Origin: DASXHZ01 sp036488085
GTDB lineage: Bacteria > Acidobacteriota > Thermoanaerobaculia > Gp7-AA8
Assembly: GCA_036488085.1 (NCBI GenBank)
Contig: DASXHZ010000003.1
Span: 1 to 44,812, forward strand
Reading direction: 5' to 3'
DNA length: 44,812 bases
Positions 42,213 through 44,812 of the stretch are shown in pieces. The translations under genes were made by a program, and so were the position numbers. The notes beneath the pieces are model-generated. The model had not been told where the DNA came from and did no database searches. It worked only from the letters and a program-made list of their open reading frames with translations. Position 1 is the first letter of the stretch. The number at the start of each line of letters is the position of its first letter.

Positions 42213-42511
42213 TCAGAGGCTCGACGTGCTGCTGAGTCCTTTCATCAGATCATCAAATGACTGCTTCGGCTGCGCCGTCCCGCGCCACAAGATCGATATC
42301 CTCATCTGCGTACTCGTCATGTACAGCTGACCATCTTCGGTGCGCATCAAGAAACCCCGATCGTAATCACTCCAATCGGCGGCAAGAAAGCCATCTGAGT
42401 ATTCTCCCGACCGATGACCGCAACGACTGTCGCAGGGTGACCACCGAACAGCACTCGATCCCCCACGTGAATCTCCCGCCCATCGATGTACGTCAGACCT
42501 GTGTCTCTCAT
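42213..42511 (-). pseudogene. Frame-broken small gene next to Rhs, immunity-like
   Basis: The ATG at 42511 starts MRDTGLTYIDGREIHVGDRV, then FGGHPATVVAVIG. After about 42410 the frame fails, but the next frame continues GEYSDGFLAADWSDYDRGFLM and RTEDGQLYMTS to 42213. Joined, they read as one protein of roughly 100 aa. The pattern DGxEIxVGDRV with GEYSD and GFLMRxEDG resembles small proteins that I remember next to Rhs and other polymorphic toxins. A single-base indel near 42405-42415 would restore it. Sequencing error is possible. Confidence 0.5.
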
Positions 42512-42768
42512 GGCATAGGTCCGAAGTCGGTAAGGGCACTGCATAAGGAACCGGCGGCGGCGCGGTCGTGATGTGAACATTCTTCCAAAAGCAATCGCAG
42601 TCGCTCGGGATTTGTTGCATCTGGAAGTAGTGAACGTGGTCCCCGGCGATCCCATGGAGTCACAATCCCGCCACACGCCGCGCGATGCACCGGATTGCCG
42701 TCCTCCGGGGGACGCCAGGTGGATTCGCGACGCACGTAAACCTCGGTGAAATCACGAAACCGCATCAT
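42508..42768 (-). CDS. Small protein, unrecognised, possibly decayed
   Basis: The 86-aa frame starts MMRFRDFTEVYVRRESTWRP and ends in TGA overlapping the next ATG in an ATGA junction at 42508-42511, which favours a real gene. However, another frame in its second half is also protein-like (DHVHYFQMQQIPSDCDCFW), so a frameshift could have occurred near 42650. No family is recognised. It precedes the frame-broken gene on the same strand. Confidence 0.35.
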   Translation of the reverse strand: MMRFRDFTEVYVRRESTWRPPEDGNPVHRAACGGIVTPWDRRGPRSLLPDATNPERLRLLLEECSHHDRAAAGSLCSALTDFGPMP

Positions 42769-43468
42769 CCCAGCTCCAGAAGCAACGCATCATCAGCCTG
42801 ACGCTCCTTCTCTTCTATCGCCACCATGACAATGAGGTTACGCGGCGAGCAGATCTCGTGTCACGAAATCGCTTGTCTCGTTTCCGGTCGCTTCGTTCAC
42901 AGTATCACCGATGCTACTCCACGGCCGCGATCGCGATCCTAGTGCCAGAACCGCGCAGCATGCAAGTAGCTTAAGCGTCATTACTAGGCAAAAACGCCAG
43001 AATGATAACGAAAACACTCCAGTACAGCACCCAGAATGCCTATTGTTCGCAGCCGCCGATCCGACGAAGCACTACTAACATAATTGGTGCTCTGAATATG
43101 ACGCGGCAAATCTTGAGAGTCGGTTTCGGTTCGGATTGTTCGCAGTGACGAAGAATGCGATCGCAAAGAAAAAGCAGACCGCGACCGCGTAGCCATAGAC
43201 CCGGGCTGGTCCCTATCACACGGTCATTTGCAACAACTCCTGTATGGCCGGTCACAACCGTCGAGTCGCCTCCGTACACATCGAGTCCTATAGAAATGCC
43301 TCAAAAACACTTCCGCCACACGTCACGGTCCTCTTACCGTCGCCCATGATCACCTGAATGCAACCGGCACCTAGCCCGACGGCCGCTCCTTGAGAACAAT
43401 GTCCAACCGATCAGATTGGCGAAATCGAGGTTCTTTTATCTACGGGAGCAGTGCTGAGCGAGGTTAGT
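42769..43468. other. 700 bp with only broken coding fragments
   Basis: There is no intact gene. Short minus-strand stretches look coding: a fragment ending CGGSVFEAFL before a stop near 43300, one starting GLDVYGGDSTVVTGHTG near 43290, and one with a hydrophobic run (AVAVCFFFAIAFFV) near 43150. They lie in different frames, as expected of decaying small genes or displaced Rhs tips. Confidence 0.4.
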
Positions 43469-43798
43469 TCATTTGTCCCTCAGTTGGCCGCGAGGAGACA
43501 ACAGATAAGCTGGGATCATAATGTAGCCAAAGAAAATAGCGAGTAACATCCACCCGAGACGCCGCGCTACCGATGACGTAACATCGCGCGCCAGCACGAT
43601 GCCGAAAATTAGCAGGCTGACAATGTACGCAAATGATGCCACGCCGTACACCGCAATGACGGCATCAGCCCAGTGCGCGTACCATTCGCCGAGATTCCCG
43701 CTTGAAAACAGCAGAAGAGCTGCATTAATAAGAACCAGAGCGATCGCACAATCGACAAAAATGATCAGAACAAGCAGAGTGCGACGGAATGGCGTCAT
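43469..43798 (-). CDS. Small membrane protein coupled to Rhs, immunity candidate
   Basis: The ATG at 43798 overlaps the Rhs TGA (43795-43797) in an ATGA junction, giving 109 aa. There are three hydrophobic segments: RTLLVLIIFVDCAIALVLIN, AVIAVYGVASFAYIVSLLIF and LGWMLLAIFFGYIMIPAYLL. A gene coupled directly after an Rhs toxin end is typically its immunity protein, and a membrane immunity protein would suit a membrane-acting toxin. No family is recognised; the role is inferred from position. Confidence 0.7.
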   Translation of the reverse strand: MTPFRRTLLVLIIFVDCAIALVLINAALLLFSSGNLGEWYAHWADAVIAVYGVASFAYIVSLLIFGIVLARDVTSSVARRLGWMLLAIFFGYIMIPAYLLSPRGQLRDK

Positions 43799-44812
43799 TT
43801 GCAACAGTGCGGCGTACTCGCGTATTGTTTGTGAAGAAAAGCACTGATTCCAATATCAATGCCAGCCGATACACCGCCCCACTTCGACCAGCCGCTCGTT
43901 TTCACCTTGTGCGATCCGAAACTCATATCAGTTTCAACGGTGTAGCCAGCGCCGATCGAGGCTCCGATGCTGTGATAGTTGAAGTTGCCGGCGAGGGCAT
44001 CCGGGTCGAGGCTCGATAACCCGTCATCAACCTTCACGTGATCGGTTATTTCAAACCCTACCGGAAGCCCCACGGCGAATCCGGCGGCGAAGCCTCCCAT
44101 CACCAATTGGTCGATCTGCTTCCCATTCGTGCATTGTGAAGAACAGTTCACGTGCACAAAGCCGACCGCACCTATTGCTTTGCCGAACAGTACCATTACA
44201 ACACGGCAATCCCAGACAGTTAGACCCAAGTCATCGGTATAGCGGATCGGGTCGCTGTCGGCATACAGGAAAAGATTCGAGAAGCGATTTCGCTGGATAC
44301 CAATCGGGTCACTCTGCGTATACCGCCCCCACCCGGCCCCATACCATCGGAAGACGTTGTAGTTCTCCTCAGTCCCTTCCCAGGTCATCGCGAGCTCCTG
44401 TCCCGGGAAGCGGAGGGGTTGGTCGGTGCGGGAGCCCTTGCGCATCAGGTAGACGTTGCCGTACGGCTCGTGCTCGGCACGCCAGACGATCGCCATGGTG
44501 GCGTCGGTCTGGAGCAGTGGGGTGCCGAGGTGATCGGTGAAGGTGTAGAACAGAGTGCTCGCCGGCGCGTTCGTGTCGAAGGTGCGGTGCAAGGAGAGTG
44601 GCCCCACTGCGTCCGGCGTGCGGGGCGGCCCGAACTCGCCGATAGGCTGGCCGTTGAACCAGATGATCTCTCGGTTCATCAGCAGGGGCGCCGACATGAT
44701 GTGATGCGTGCTCTGACCCCAGACGTTGTTCGAGTCGTCCACCGTCGAGGCGAGCAGCTGCATCTCGGGCGTGTAGAAGAAGTAGCGGCTCGCGCTGCCC
44801 GCGTCGGTCGGC
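43795..44812 (-). CDS. Rhs-repeat core protein, C-terminal part with variable tip (5' end beyond window)
   Basis: The frame is open to the window edge and encodes the last 338 or so residues. The Rhs-associated core reads YFFYTPEMQLLAST, FTDHLGTPLLQTDA, EHEPYGNVYLM, FPGQELAM, YNVFRWYGAGWGRYTQSDPIG and LYADSDPIRYTDDLGL. The last is the usual border at which the core ends. About 140 variable residues follow (TVWDCRVVMVLFGKAIGAV, Gly/Ser-rich GASIGAGYTVETDMSFG, then CCK). Rhs proteins encapsulate and deliver such C-terminal toxins. I do not recognise this tip; its Gly-rich strand-like pattern could suit a membrane toxin, but that is a guess. Confidence 0.85.
   Translation of the reverse strand, partial: PTDAGSASRYFFYTPEMQLLASTVDDSNNVWGQSTHHIMSAPLLMNREIIWFNGQPIGEFGPPRTPDAVGPLSLHRTFDTNAPASTLFYTFTDHLGTPLLQTDATMAIVWRAEHEPYGNVYLMRKGSRTDQPLRFPGQELAMTWEGTEENYNVFRWYGAGWGRYTQSDPIGIQRNRFSNLFLYADSDPIRYTDDLGLTVWDCRVVMVLFGKAIGAVGFVHVNCSSQCTNGKQIDQLVMGGFAAGFAVGLPVGFEITDHVKVDDGLSSLDPDALAGNFNYHSIGASIGAGYTVETDMSFGSHKVKTSGWSKWGGVSAGIDIGISAFLHKQYASTPHCCK

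Overview
The window is high-GC bacterial chromosome with tightly packed, often ATGA-overlapping genes. It has Gram-negative traits: a lipobox protein, a Wzz-like co-polymerase and an Rhs protein. No rRNA or tRNA gene was seen, so the phylum is inferred. The gene content (HisZ plus short HisG, a DUF268 protein, a FecR/DUF6600 protein, a GTG/ATG-start operon style and many palindromic repeat families) fits Acidobacteriota or a similar soil lineage, but this is not proven.

Region 1 (1-11.7 kb) is the edge of a surface-polysaccharide locus. It holds a DUF268 protein (cut by the window start), a secreted metalloprotease with FG-GAP repeats, GDP-mannose 4,6-dehydratase, a UDP-glucuronate 4-epimerase preceded by a specialised NusG paralogue, a Wzz-like chain-length protein, RfbA, a rhomboid protease and a DegT-family sugar aminotransferase coupled to tyrS. 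Region 2 (11.8-15.1 kb) holds a DUF4160/DUF2442 pair, a frame-broken gene, a 21-bp minisatellite and an asparagine synthetase.

Region 3 (15.1-25.7 kb) is the clearest regulatory system here. It is a complete-looking histidine operon, hisZ-G-D-C-B-H-(A+F)-(I+E), preceded by a 17-codon leader peptide with six consecutive His codons, alternative hairpins and an intrinsic terminator directly against the hisZ start. hisA and hisF are one continuous reading frame. A perfect palindromic element is inserted in frame in the HisA part, and a related short palindrome lies in hisC. Cytidine deaminase, a secreted amidohydrolase and a lipoprotein phosphodiesterase follow on the same strand.

Region 4 (25.7-40 kb, minus strand) carries an NtrC-type regulator coupled to an MscS channel with a cyclic-nucleotide-binding domain, a FecR/DUF6600 secreted protein, a metallophosphatase with shikimate kinase, the biotin carboxylase and carrier pair accC/accB, a roadblock protein coupled to a TPR protein, two unrecognised genes and a YfhO-type membrane protein. 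Region 5 (40-44.8 kb) is a decaying Rhs island. It has an Rhs C-terminus with a translationally coupled membrane protein as immunity candidate, a second degenerate Rhs core, frame-broken small genes and about 1.3 kb without an intact gene.

Inverted repeats of at least five unrelated sequence families sit in intergenic gaps and, unusually, inside coding sequence.
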